This document shows positions 39,851 to 49,966 of a stretch of DNA of 64,000 nt, in pieces (position 1 is the stretch's first letter; each line of letters opens with the position of its first letter). Both the position numbers and the translations under genes were made by a program. The stretch is taken from positions 1,302,001-1,366,000 of the forward strand of contig NZ_JAIHOO010000001.1 in the NCBI RefSeq assembly GCF_019733395.1. The letters run 5' to 3'. Below the pieces are notes generated by a model. That model saw nothing but the letters and a program-made list of their open reading frames with translations, ran no database searches and had not been told where the DNA came from. Source of the DNA: Lysobacter sp. BMK333-48F3 (GTDB lineage: Bacteria; Pseudomonadota; Gammaproteobacteria; Xanthomonadales; Xanthomonadaceae).

Positions 39851-41526
39851 GCGGCCCACCCGAAACGCCGGCCGAGCAGGCCGACCAGTTCGTCGAACTC
39901 CTCGTCGCCCGGCAGCACATCGGCATAGGCCGCGTACTGCCAGGTGCGCACGGCGCGGGCGAAGGCCTCGCGGTCGTCGGCCAGGGCCAGCTTGCGCGAG
40001 GCGCGCAGGCACTGCGCCTCGGTCGCGCCCGGCACCAGCACCACGTCGGCGCGCTGCGCCATCGATTCGACCGCGGCGCGGTACATCAACGCCAGGGCGT
40101 CGCGGGCGCGGCCGGCGCGCCACAGCCGGCGGATCGCGGTCGGAATATCGTCGGGCAGCGGCTCGGGCTCGGCCGTCGCGCCGACCCGCAGCTCGCCCGG
40201 CGCGGGCTCGTCTTCCTCGCCGCCGCGGAACCAGCCCAGCCAGCGCGAGGCGCTCCACAGCAGGGCGATCGCGATCGCCGCGACCACGCCCCACAGCAGC
40301 CACTGCACCACCGCGGCCAGGTTGCCGCCGAGCCCGTCGAACATGCTCAGATTGGTCGGCTTGCGCTCTTTCTCCTTTCGCTCGGCCTTGGGCTTCCACA
40401 CCGTCTGCTTGCGCTTGGGCGACACGCTCGGGTCCTGCATCGCCTTGGCCACCGCCTCGCGCAGGGCGCGGTCGTCGCGGCGGTCCTCGCCGAACACCTC
40501 GCCCAAGGTCGAGGGCAGGCGCCGGGTCTTGCGGCTGTCGTCGACGTAATCGCGGACCGGCGCGTATTGCGTCGCATCTTCGTCGGCGACCTCTTCGTCG
40601 CCGGCGGGTTCCGCATCGGCCGCCTCTTCGCTGGCCGCCTCTTCGGTGGCCGGCTCGTCCGCGGCCTGCGCCGCAACCTCGGCGTTCGCCGACGCCGCCC
40701 GATCCTGGGCGGCCGCGTCGGGGGCGAAGCCGATCATCGCGCACAGCACCAGCAGCATCGGCGCCGCGGCCGCGGCCAGGCGCGCGCGCAGGCGGCGGAA
40801 CACGATCTCGATGTCCCAACCCTCGATCTCGGTGCGGCGGTTGAGGTACAGGCCGAAGCCGGCGCCGACGTAGAACGGCTCGATCAGCGAGGTCGCCAGC
40901 CAGGCCACGCCGTTGAGGGTGGCGTCGAACCATTGCGGCTGCGCCGCGACCGCTTCGAGCAGGGCCTTGAAGGTGTCGGGCAGATAGTCGAACGGCACGA
41001 ACATCAGCGCGCCGAGCAGTGCGCCGAGCAGGATCACGATCTCGAAATGGATGCAGGTCAGGGTCAGCAGCGCGCCGACCCCGTACACCGGCGCGCCGAG
41101 CGCGCCGCGGCGCTGGCGCGCCTCGCTGCCGCTGCCGCCTTCGAGCAGGTCGACCGGCAAGTACAGCGAACGCGCCGGGCCGAGCCGGCGCCAGGTCAGG
41201 TACGGCAGCCACCAGCGTCCGCCCCAGCGCAACGCCGCGCGCACGGTCTGGCGCGCGTCGGGGGTTTCGCCGAACACCGCCCGCGACAGCACGAACAGCG
41301 GGATGCGGTCGAACCAGGGCTTGAGCCACCACATCAGCAGGCCGGCCAGCCACAGCAGGTCGAAGGCCCAGCCCAGCGCATTGAGCGCGATCAGCAGCGG
41401 CAGCGAGGTCAGCAGCCACGGCTTCCAGATCGCCCCGGCATGACGGCGGACCAGGGCCATGCCGAGCTCGGCGGCCTCCCAGGCGCTGCGCGGGCGCAGC
41501 GCGACGGTGAGCGCTTCCAGCCTCAT
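39847..41526 (-). CDS. DUF4129-type membrane protein
   Basis: 559 residues. The N-terminal half has several membrane segments; the middle (about 275-400) is an acidic, Ala/Glu-rich linker followed by a basic stretch; after another segment (VVQWLLWGVVAAIAIALLW) the end carries the DUF4129 part (AIRRLWRAGRARDALALMYRAA, WQYAAYADVLPGDEEFDEL). Usual member of MoxR-DUF58 operons, function unknown. Confidence 0.78.
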   Translation of the reverse strand: MRLEALTVALRPRSAWEAAELGMALVRRHAGAIWKPWLLTSLPLLIALNALGWAFDLLWLAGLLMWWLKPWFDRIPLFVLSRAVFGETPDARQTVRAALRWGGRWWLPYLTWRRLGPARSLYLPVDLLEGGSGSEARQRRGALGAPVYGVGALLTLTCIHFEIVILLGALLGALMFVPFDYLPDTFKALLEAVAAQPQWFDATLNGVAWLATSLIEPFYVGAGFGLYLNRRTEIEGWDIEIVFRRLRARLAAAAAPMLLVLCAMIGFAPDAAAQDRAASANAEVAAQAADEPATEEAASEEAADAEPAGDEEVADEDATQYAPVRDYVDDSRKTRRLPSTLGEVFGEDRRDDRALREAVAKAMQDPSVSPKRKQTVWKPKAERKEKERKPTNLSMFDGLGGNLAAVVQWLLWGVVAAIAIALLWSASRWLGWFRGGEEDEPAPGELRVGATAEPEPLPDDIPTAIRRLWRAGRARDALALMYRAAVESMAQRADVVLVPGATEAQCLRASRKLALADDREAFARAVRTWQYAAYADVLPGDEEFDELVGLLGRRFGWAA

Positions 41527-42532
41527 GCGGCGTCTTCGTCGTCGCGGTAGGCGGCGTTGCGGCCGCCGCGCCACAGCCACAGCCCGACCAGCAGCCACAG
41601 CGCGGCGCCGACCGTGTACTTGATCGATGCCGGCACGCTGGCGATCGACGACCAGAACGCCTCGACGAAGGCCGCGAACACCAGCATCGCGAACACGCCG
41701 ATGCAGATCTTGGCGCCGCGGCGGCCGCCGTGGATCAGCGAATCGATCCGCCGCCGCTGGCCGGGCGCGATCAGGCTCAGCCCCAGGCGCAGGCCGGCGC
41801 CGCCGGCGATCACTATCGCGGTCAGTTCCGGCGCCGAATGGCCGGCGACGAAGCGCCAGAACGGGTCGCCGTGGCCGACCGCCTGCAGGTGCCCGGCCAC
41901 GCCACCGATCATGACCCCGTTGAAGATCAGCACGAACACCGTGCCCAGCCCGGCCAGCAGGCCGCTGGCGAAGGTCTGGAAGCCGATCCCGACGTTGTTG
42001 CCGATGTAGTGCGAAAACATCTGCAGATCGTCTTCGTTGGTCCGGCCCAGGTCGGTCTTGCTCGACGGGTCGTACATCTGCTCGAAGCGCGCCAGCGCCT
42101 GCACGTCGAACAGACCGGCCGCGAGGTCGGGCTTGAGCTGGATGGCGACGAAGATGCTCACCAACGGCAGCACGAACAGCAGGGCCGCGGCCAGCATGCA
42201 ATGGCGCTCGGCGCGGACCAGGCGCGGAAAGCCGGCCAGCAGGAACTCGGCCGCGCGCCGCCAGTGCACCGGCTTGGTTCGGTACAGCACGCTGTGGCCG
42301 CGCTGCATCAGCTGCTGCAGGCGGTCGGTGACCACCGCGCTGTAGCCGCGCCGGCGCGCCAACGCCAGTTGCTGGCACAGCCGCCGGTGGCGTTCGGGCA
42401 ATTGCTCGTCGCCGAGCCCGCTCCACTCGCGGCGATGGCGGCGGGCGTGGCGGGCGCTGCCGGCGCGATGCTCCAGCCAGCGCTCGAACTCGCGCCATTC
42501 GTTCTCGTGGCGGGCGACGAAGTGTTCTTGTC

Positions 42533-42536
<4 letters not shown>
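41523..42536 (-). CDS. SpoIIM-like (stage II sporulation protein M family) membrane protein
   Basis: 337 residues. The soluble N-terminus has a helical, Arg-rich part (FVARHENEWREFERWLEHR); the membrane domain includes YIGNNVGIGFQTFASGLLAG and FVAGHSAPELTAIVIAGGAG, the SpoIIM family signature. In non-sporulating bacteria such proteins go with RDD and MoxR genes; function unknown. Overlaps both neighbours by 4 bp. Confidence 0.85.
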
Positions 42537-43215
<679 letters not shown>

Positions 43216-43216
<1 letters not shown>

Positions 43217-43713
43217 CAGGCGTCGATCACCTTGGTGTCGGCGAGCAGGTCGTGCAGGCAGCGGCTTTCCTCGCCGAAGATCCACAGCGCGTTGGCCAGG
43301 CTGAACAGCACGCCCAGGCAGGGCACCGATTCGATCAGCCCCATCACGATCATGCGCAGGCCGAGGATGCGGCCCAGCGAAGCCGGACTGCCGTCGAGAC
43401 GGACGATCTTGATCTTCAGCCAGCGCTTGCCCAGGGTCTGCCCGCTCTGCGCCAGCAGCATCAGGTTGTAGGCGAACAGGGCCAGGGCGAACAGCAGGCC
43501 CAGGCTCATGATCCCCATCTGCAGCGGCGAGGGCTGCTCGCTGTTGGGGTCGATCGCCACCGCGACGAACAGCGGCGTCATGCACAGCAAGTACAGGCCG
43601 CCGTCGATCAGGCGCGCGAGCAGGCGCATGCCGCGATCGGCGCGCACGCTGTGGTCTTGGTCCTGCGCCGGCAACGCCGACGGTGCGGCGTACGGATTCT
43701 GCGGTTCTTCCAT
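43216..43713 (-). CDS. RDD-family membrane protein, short form
   Basis: 165 residues. N-terminal MEEPQNPYAAPSA motif common in this subgroup, then RLLARLIDGGLYLLCM and GQTLGKRWLKIKIVRLDGSP with the conserved Arg and Asp residues. It heads the seven-gene operon. Role unknown, perhaps ion or solute related. Confidence 0.83.
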
Positions 43714-43779
43714 GTGGTCCCGACTCCTGCGTCGCGCCTTTTCCCCTGGCGCGACTGTAAACGCCGCCTGATTCCGTGG

Positions 43780-44322
43780 CTAGCCCGAGAGCATGCCCAG
43801 GTAACGGTCCTTGAGGCGCACATAGTGCTGCGCGCTGTAACGCAATTGTTCGATTTCGCGCTCGCTGAGCTTGCGCACGCAGCGCGCCGGATTGCCCAGC
43901 CACAGCTCGCCTTCGCCGACCGTCTTGCCCGGCGCGATCACCGCGCCCGCGCCGACGAAGCCGAAGCGCGACACGCGCGCGCCGTCGAGGATCTTGGCGC
44001 CCATGCCGATCAGGGCGAATTCCTCGATGGTGCAGGCGTGGATGATCGCGGCGTGGCCGATGGTGACGTCGTTGCCGATCACGGTCGGCAGGCCGCCCGG
44101 GCGGGTGAACGGCCCTTCGTGGGTGACGTGGACGATGGTGCCGTCCTGGACGTTGGTGCGGGCGCCGATCGAGATCGAATTGACGTCGCCGCGCACCACG
44201 CAACCGGGCCAGATCGACACGTCGTCGCCGAGGTCGACCGCGCCGATCACGGTCGCGGCGGGATCGACGTAGACGCGCTCGCCGAGGTTGGGGAAAGCGT
44301 CGAGGTAGGGGCGCAGGCTCAT
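43780..44322 (-). CDS. Gamma carbonic anhydrase-family hexapeptide protein
   Basis: 180 residues of left-handed beta-helix repeats. Metal-binding His are in DGTIVHVTHEGPF and VTIGHAAIIHACTIEEF, and IGMGAKILDGARVSRFGFVG follows. YrdA-like proteins bind zinc, but carbonic anhydrase activity is often weak or unproven. Single gene, divergent from the next. Confidence 0.88.
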   Translation of the reverse strand: MSLRPYLDAFPNLGERVYVDPAATVIGAVDLGDDVSIWPGCVVRGDVNSISIGARTNVQDGTIVHVTHEGPFTRPGGLPTVIGNDVTIGHAAIIHACTIEEFALIGMGAKILDGARVSRFGFVGAGAVIAPGKTVGEGELWLGNPARCVRKLSEREIEQLRYSAQHYVRLKDRYLGMLSG

Positions 44323-44467
44323 GCCGCCATTGTAGTCCTCGGCGCGCCCGCCGGCTTGTTCGGATGCGGTCCCTGCGGTCGCCTCGCGCGGCCGCCGCAG
44401 CCAACCCGGCCCGCGGCAGGATGCCGCATCCCGGCCGCCGGCGGCGGGCTTAGCATCGACTCACGCA

Positions 44468-45742
44468 ATGCCGCCCAGAACCGACATGGATGCCGCCACC
44501 GCCCCGACCGACGCGCCGCGGCCGCAGGCCGATGCGTGGCGCGGGCGTTTCTGGTTCGCCCTGCCGCTGCTGCTGAACCTGGCGATCGGCCTGCGCGGCT
44601 GGTGGATCCAGGGCAGCTACGAGCAGCCCTTGGCCGGCATCCTGTGGCTGGCGGTGCAAGGGCTGGCGCTCGTCGCCGTGCTGCCGTTCGCCCTGGTCGC
44701 CGCCTGCCTGAGCCGCCGCTGGGCTTCGACCCTGGGGGCGGCGGTCGCCGGATCCGTGGCCGCCGCCGGGCTGGCGCTGGTCTTGGCCTGGGCCGGCGCC
44801 GCCGCCAAGGACGCGCGCTGGGAAGATCGCCGCGAACGCCAGAGCCGGGAGTACCTGCTCGTCGCCGACGCCGTGCGGCGCGGCGATCGAGCCGCGCTCG
44901 CCCAGGCCTACGCCGACCTGCGCACGATGCGCGCGCCGGCCATGCTGTGCCGGCTCGCCAGCCAGGCCGCCGAACAGCCGCCGCTGCGCTCGGTGCGCGC
45001 CGGCCAGGATTTCGAACTTTCGCTTGCGCAAGTGATGTTCGCCGCCGATGTCCTGGTCGCCGGTCCGGCGCCGCGCGAGCAACGCCAGACCGCCCTGGTC
45101 GGCCTGCTCGCCGCGCTGATCCAGCGTGACGCATTCGACCGCTTCCCGCATTGGCTGCGGCTGTGGCGCGCCACCCTCGCCGATCCGGCCTCGACCCGCA
45201 TCGAATGGTCGCGGCCGCGCGACCTGGGCGAGGATTTCCCGCCAGGCAGCCTATGCGCAGGTTCGCCGCCGCGGATGCCGCCGATCGGCCTGGACCGCTG
45301 GGGCTACCGGCCCCTGCCGGCGCTGCGCGACGCCGGCTTCCGGCTCGACGATGCGCAGTTGCGCGAACACCTGCGCGCGGTGGGCTCGGCCGACCTGCTC
45401 GCCGGCCTGCTCGCCGCGGCCGAGCATCCGCGTCCGCTCGCCGACGACGGCGTGTGGCCGGCCGGAGCGCTGCTGACGCAACTGGCCCGGGAAAGCTTCC
45501 CGCAGCGCTTGAACGACTCCGGCGCAGCCACGCTCGGCCTGGCGCAGGCGCTGATCGCCGCCGGCGCGCGGCCGGGCGCGCCGGGGCAGGACGCCTGCGC
45601 CGCGCTCGAACGCGGCGAAGCCTTTCATCGATGGCAGCAGGCGCACCCACTGCCCGGCTCGATCCGGGATCGGCCGCAGCGCCAGGCCGACCTGCAGCGG
45701 CTGCGCGGCCTGTTGTGTCCGTCCTCGACGCCGCCGCGCTGA
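44468..45742 (+). CDS. Uncharacterised membrane protein, paralogue of the protein at 55482
   Basis: 424 residues, not recognised. Three membrane segments near the start (FALPLLLNLAIGLRGWW, ILWLAVQGLALVAVLPFALVA, AVAGSVAAAGLALVLAW) precede a helical soluble domain. The order of features, Leu/Ala-rich helices and the Cys near the C-terminus (LRGLLCPSS) match the gene at 55482-56729, though identity is low. It lies 94 bp before the aldehyde dehydrogenase gene. An ATG at 44486 (MDAATAP) is an alternative start. Confidence 0.65.
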   Translation: MPPRTDMDAATAPTDAPRPQADAWRGRFWFALPLLLNLAIGLRGWWIQGSYEQPLAGILWLAVQGLALVAVLPFALVAACLSRRWASTLGAAVAGSVAAAGLALVLAWAGAAAKDARWEDRRERQSREYLLVADAVRRGDRAALAQAYADLRTMRAPAMLCRLASQAAEQPPLRSVRAGQDFELSLAQVMFAADVLVAGPAPREQRQTALVGLLAALIQRDAFDRFPHWLRLWRATLADPASTRIEWSRPRDLGEDFPPGSLCAGSPPRMPPIGLDRWGYRPLPALRDAGFRLDDAQLREHLRAVGSADLLAGLLAAAEHPRPLADDGVWPAGALLTQLARESFPQRLNDSGAATLGLAQALIAAGARPGAPGQDACAALERGEAFHRWQQAHPLPGSIRDRPQRQADLQRLRGLLCPSSTPPR

Positions 45743-45836
45743 GCGCGCGCTTCGTCCGCAAACGCCCCCCAGCCTGTCCTCGGCCGCCCCACCGCGGTCA
45801 CGCTCCGACGCCGCCGACGCGACTACACTGCCGCGT

Positions 45837-47264
45837 ATGGACATCCCCGCCGACACGCCCATCGCCGACCTGGCCGCGACCCGCGAACGCCTGCGCACCG
45901 CCTGGCAGGCGCGCAAGCCGGACTACGCCCAGCGCCGCGCCGACCTGATCCGCCTGCGCGACGCCTTCCGCGCCCGCAGCGCGGAGATGGACGCGGCGAT
46001 CCGCGCCGACTTCGGCCATCGCTCCAGCCACGAGAACCTGCTCTCGGAAGCGATGATCGTGCTGGCCGAGATCGACCACGCCCTGGCCCACCTGCGCCGC
46101 TGGATGAAGCCGCGCCGGGCCGCGGTCGGCTGGCGCTTCTGGCCGGCGCGGGCCGAGATCCGTCCCGAACCGGTCGGCGTGGTCGGCATCCTGTCGCCGT
46201 GGAATTACCCGGTGAACCTGGCCCTGGTGCCGCTGGCCTCGGCGATCGCCGCCGGCAACCACGTCTATCTGAAACCGTCCGAGCACACCCCGCGCACCTC
46301 GCTGTTCCTGCGCGACCTGCTCGCCGACGTGTTTCCCGAAGACCGGGTCGCGGTCGCGCTGGGCGGCGCCGAGCTCGGTGCGGCGTTCTCGGCCCTGCCG
46401 TTCGACCATCTGCTGTTCACCGGCTCGACCGCGGTCGGGCGCAAGGTCATGGCCGCCGCGGCGCCGAACCTGACCCCGGTGACGCTGGAACTGGGCGGCA
46501 AGGCGCCGGCGCTGGTCTGCCCGGACTACCCGATCGAGCGCGCCGCCGCGCGCATCGCCAGCGGCAAGTGGTTCAACGCCGGCCAGACCTGCATCGGCGT
46601 GGACTACGTGCTGGTCGACGCGGCGCGCCGCGACGAACTGGTCCAGGCGCTGCTGGCGCAGTTGCGCGCCCGCTACGGCGACCTCGGCGCCAGCCGCGAC
46701 TACACCCGGATCATCAACGCCAGCCAGTACGCGCGCTTGGCGTCCTACCTCGACGACGCGCGCCAGCGCGGGCTGCAGGTGATCGAGCCCTTCGCCGATC
46801 CGGCGGCGCAGGCGCAGCGCCAGGCCGAGCGGCTGTTCCCGCCGGCGCTGGTGGTCGAACCCGACCCGCAGGCGCAGGTGATGCAGCACGAGATCTTCGG
46901 CCCGATCCTGCCGGTGATTTCCTACCGCAGCCTGGACGAGGCGATCGCGCGGATCAACGCGCTCGACCGGCCGCTAGCGCTGTATCCGTTCGGCCACGAC
47001 CGCGCCCAGATCGACAAGATCCTGGCCCAGACCCTGGCCGGCGGCGTCACCGTCAACGACACCCTGCTGCATTTCGGCGCCCACGACCTGCCGTTCGGCG
47101 GCATCGGCCCGAGCGGCATCGGCGCCATCCACGGCCGCAACGGCTTCGACACCTTCAGCAAGCTGCTGCCGGTGTTCCACCAGCGCCGGCTCGCCGCCAG
47201 CGACCTGCTCAAGCCGCCGTACCGCGGCAAGATCGACGCGATGATCCGCTGGTTGGCGAAGTAG
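45837..47264 (+). CDS. Coniferyl-type aldehyde dehydrogenase
   Basis: 475 residues. It oxidises an aromatic or aliphatic aldehyde to the acid with NAD(P). Motifs are GVVGILSPWNYPVNL, LLFTGSTAVGRKVM, the Glu in LELGGKAPALV, and the catalytic Cys in WFNAGQTCIGVDYV. The length and the C-terminal LLKPPYRGKIDAMIRWL match the coniferyl aldehyde dehydrogenase group. A near-identical copy of its last ~55 codons stands at 55193-55357, on the far side of the accessory segment. Confidence 0.9.
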   Translation: MDIPADTPIADLAATRERLRTAWQARKPDYAQRRADLIRLRDAFRARSAEMDAAIRADFGHRSSHENLLSEAMIVLAEIDHALAHLRRWMKPRRAAVGWRFWPARAEIRPEPVGVVGILSPWNYPVNLALVPLASAIAAGNHVYLKPSEHTPRTSLFLRDLLADVFPEDRVAVALGGAELGAAFSALPFDHLLFTGSTAVGRKVMAAAAPNLTPVTLELGGKAPALVCPDYPIERAAARIASGKWFNAGQTCIGVDYVLVDAARRDELVQALLAQLRARYGDLGASRDYTRIINASQYARLASYLDDARQRGLQVIEPFADPAAQAQRQAERLFPPALVVEPDPQAQVMQHEIFGPILPVISYRSLDEAIARINALDRPLALYPFGHDRAQIDKILAQTLAGGVTVNDTLLHFGAHDLPFGGIGPSGIGAIHGRNGFDTFSKLLPVFHQRRLAASDLLKPPYRGKIDAMIRWLAK

Positions 47265-47563
47265 CCGGCCCGTACCGGGTCGGACTCGACAGCAATCGCA
47301 AGCCAGGGCGGGGGCCCCCCTCCCGCGCAGGACGACGCAGTGCCGCCGCCACCGGCCCGCCTATCGGTGCCGGGCTGGCCAGACGCATCGGCCGGGGCCT
47401 TGCTCGGGGTAGCGATCGGCGCGGTGTTCGCGTTGCCGGGATGTCGTGGCATGAAATGGTCATGGAGCTATAGCCAGGACTCACAGAAGAATGCATGGAA
47501 TACCCCTGCCTTCCGGAAGATGGAGCAAGCCGAGGACCTTTATGGAATTCGCCAGAAGCTACC
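47265..47563. other. Junction region after aldehyde dehydrogenase
   Basis: No gene is supported. This marks the left edge of the accessory segment that ends at the second copy of the dehydrogenase 3' end. GC content drops near 47450-47600 compared with the dehydrogenase gene. Confidence 0.4.
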
Positions 47564-47836
47564 TTACTTAGGCGCGCTTCCGACTCGAATCTGGATTGGT
47601 GCGGAGCCTGACTCTGTGGCCGATGTCCGCTTCTGGCCGAAAGCTGTCGGAAGCTGGCCGAACCCGTGGGAGCCCGTATAGTCCCTAACCGGCCCCTCAT
47701 TGGCCTCCAGGAGGCCTCCAAACGCCCCCATCAGCCCGTCAAGAGGGTTTGAACCCGGTTCCCGTGGCTCCACCACTTCGTCGTAATCGGCTTGATCTCC
47801 GCTTTTCAGCGCTTCACCTAGCTGTCGAATGATCAA
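47564..47836 (-). CDS. Possible small protein downstream of SUKH gene (TTG start)
   Basis: 90 residues beginning IIRQLGEALKSGDQADYDEV with a TTG start and GGAG about 8 nt upstream, 20 bp after the SUKH stop. The second half (HGFGQLPTAFGQKRTSATES) reads like a run-on into repeat or non-coding DNA, so the gene may be truncated. No family recognised. Confidence 0.3.
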   Translation of the reverse strand: MIIRQLGEALKSGDQADYDEVVEPREPGSNPLDGLMGAFGGLLEANEGPVRDYTGSHGFGQLPTAFGQKRTSATESGSAPIQIRVGSAPK

Positions 47837-47855
47837 AATTCACTCCAGGACGCTG

Positions 47856-48443
47856 CTATCGTGGCGTCCAGTGGCTGTCGCTGTCGGGAGAGAGCGCGGC
47901 TTCCCAGTCGTCCCAGTCGTCAGGCTCAACCTCGATACGGTTGATGAAGTCGACGAAGTCATCTGCGACCCAACCGACGTTGTGATACGGGTTGACCGCG
48001 AACATGTCGCCGCCGTCCCGGGCCAGATAGCTCCAGAACAGCACTTGGCCGAAACGATCGGGCCGGAGGTCGAAGAGGAAGCGCGACCCTCCGCCGTTGT
48101 CCGCGAAAGCCAGCGTCTGCGGCGGAAAATGATGGCCGATGTCCCTGAACGTCTGCAGCAGACTCAGCCCATTGTTCGAACCGTCATCCACCCGGTAGAG
48201 ATTGCCGAGGAATCCGACGTGATCGGATGTGTCGGCGGAAGTGTCCACCGGCCACCACACGCGCAGCAGCTGCGATTTGGGCACGTCGTCCGGCACGACC
48301 ACCGGCGTTGCGCCGTTGAAACGGAGAAGATACTGCTCGTACTGCGTGGGCAGGGCGATGCCGCCCAGCGAAGCCTTCAGGGCATCGATGTCGTGCTGGG
48401 TCGTGGCGGGCCCCGCATTGTTGAAGCGCACTTCTCTCAGCAT
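47856..48443 (-). CDS. SMI1/KNR4 (SUKH) family protein, likely immunity type
   Basis: 195 residues. The SUKH pattern is seen in DALKASLGGIALPTQYEQYL, LLRFNGATPVVVPDDV, LAFADNGGGSRFLFDL and FGQVLFWSYLARDGGDMFAV, ending in VADDFVDFINRIE. SUKH proteins are typical immunity proteins in polymorphic toxin loci. No toxin gene is recognisable next to it, but the beta-propeller array upstream may belong to the same kind of locus (inference). GC content is lower than in the core genes. Confidence 0.8.
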   Translation of the reverse strand: MLREVRFNNAGPATTQHDIDALKASLGGIALPTQYEQYLLRFNGATPVVVPDDVPKSQLLRVWWPVDTSADTSDHVGFLGNLYRVDDGSNNGLSLLQTFRDIGHHFPPQTLAFADNGGGSRFLFDLRPDRFGQVLFWSYLARDGGDMFAVNPYHNVGWVADDFVDFINRIEVEPDDWDDWEAALSPDSDSHWTPR

Positions 48444-48560
48444 GGGAATCTCCCGACAAGCATTGATCTTTCGTGATCTAGGCAGCGCCCGTGCGTGACG
48501 CGCATCTGTTGCCGATCATCGGGCCGGAATGACGGTTGGTCCATGGGTGGAGGGACAGCA

Positions 48561-49313
48561 TCATGCGATGCGCTTCCACTCGTGGCCATCGAACTGCAGG
48601 ATGTCGTCGGAACCGACCGTCCACAGGATGCCGTGGCGCGCGTCGAGGTGCCCGAAGGTGGACGGGGCGTCGTCGTCGAATTGCACGGGCTGGAGCGTGT
48701 CGCCGTCGAACATGAAGAGGCCGTAGAGCGAGGAGATCCAGAGGCGATCACCGAACCACTCGAGGTCCCAGTAGTCGATGTCGTAGGCGCCGACGGCGAC
48801 CGGGGTCCATTGCCCGCGGCGCCCCTTGAGGAGCGTGCCGGCCAGGCCGCAGGCGTAGACGAACCCGTCAGGTGCGCAGTAGACGCGGTTGAGGATGCGG
48901 TTGGTGGGGCTTTCTTCCTCGTGCCAGTCCTGGCCGTCGTAGTGCCAGATCTCGCCGTGCCAGCCCACGGCGTACAGGTCGTCGGGGCCGAAGCCGTGGA
49001 TGGATTCGAAGATGAGGACGACGTCGGGGCCTGGGCGCGAGGGCATGTCGCCGTGGATGGGCGTCCATTGGTCCGTGCCGTCGCGACGGAATACCTTGCG
49101 GCCCACGGCACAGGCGTAGGCGACGCCTGAGATGGAACGCACTTCGCGGAACCGCAGGTCTTCGGGGACGATCCGGCTCTCGAAGTCGTCTTTTGTGCCG
49201 AACACGCGTACCTGACCGTACTCACCCACTGCCACCATCTGTGGCTGAGGAAGTTCGGCTGCACACAGGGATACGCAATTCCATCGAACCGGATCATCGA
49301 TCAGGCCGAACAT
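48561..49313 (-). CDS. Beta-propeller protein, array copy 1, N-terminus disrupted by amber codon
   Basis: 250 residues from the first usable ATG. Repeated blades are visible: QMVAVGEYGQVRVFG, DDLYAVGWHGEIWHYDGQDW, GFVYACGLAGTLLKGRRGQW, GILWTVGSDDILQFDGHEW. The frame continues upstream without ATG (FSCAAIRDRALVYVSTFSPE), aligning with residues 10-30 of the copy at 49967-50875. It reaches an ATG at 49496 with weak ribosome site, but a TAG at 49476-49478 interrupts it at codon 7. The gene is either truncated or damaged. Such propellers accompany immunity genes in toxin loci; function unknown. Confidence 0.65.
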   Translation of the reverse strand: MFGLIDDPVRWNCVSLCAAELPQPQMVAVGEYGQVRVFGTKDDFESRIVPEDLRFREVRSISGVAYACAVGRKVFRRDGTDQWTPIHGDMPSRPGPDVVLIFESIHGFGPDDLYAVGWHGEIWHYDGQDWHEEESPTNRILNRVYCAPDGFVYACGLAGTLLKGRRGQWTPVAVGAYDIDYWDLEWFGDRLWISSLYGLFMFDGDTLQPVQFDDDAPSTFGHLDARHGILWTVGSDDILQFDGHEWKRIA

Positions 49314-49589
49314 TTCACCTGCAAACTCTTCATCTTCGTCTTCAGGGTCGAAGCCGTAAAGTTCGGCGTAAGGCAGACCCTTGGCCTGTATTTCCGGTGA
49401 GAACGTACTGACGTAGACAAGGGCCCGATCGCGGATGGCCGCGCACGAAAACTTGACGCCAAAGTCGATCGGCGTCTAAGATGAGTGGTTTGTCATCGTG
49501 ACCCTTGTTGAAGGTATTGTCGTTTTCGGGCGGGCGGCATGAGGCAGAAACCGCCTCGTCGTGATCCTTCCACGCCCATTTGGCCGTCG

Positions 49590-49930
49590 TGCAGTTTCTC
49601 ATCGTCGCAAACTTGCCAAGGAATGCGCCGACAGTCGGAATGAGAAAGCAGGGAGCGAAGATCCCTCCCCCACTGGCCTCCGCACCTGCGGCCGTGTCGC
49701 CCGGCGCTAACACCCGAGAGCGCCGGCCGCAGCAGCCTACAGCAGTGTGGATGCCTGTTGACCTTCGATGAACGCCAGCCGCTCTGCTTTCGTCGTCCAC
49801 TGGGAAGGCTGGACTTCGCTTTCCTGACCAGCTCCTGTCGATCGAGAAGCACCGTGACGCCGCTCCAGGTGGTCGCAAGGCGACGAACAGCTCACCGCCG
49901 CCGAACGGCGCCGCGAGGGCGGCATCGCTC
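49590..49930 (-). pseudogene. Decayed copy of the small secreted protein gene
   Basis: The minus strand retains SGVTVLLDRQELVRKA in one frame and QWTTKAERLAFIEGQQAST in another, both matching the intact protein encoded at 51180-51752. A single-base deletion near 49828 separates the frames, and similarity is lost after the residues aligning to ASALLSA. The remaining bases up to the array copy 1 start show no clear gene. Confidence 0.7.
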
Positions 49931-49966
49931 GCGTGTTGCCCCCGCTTCTCCCGCGATCGCGAGGCA

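Noticed and set aside
47340..47681. 113-residue plus-strand frame with a lipobox-like ALPGC
   Set aside because: Composition changes abruptly along the frame, no ribosome site, no family; probably chance.
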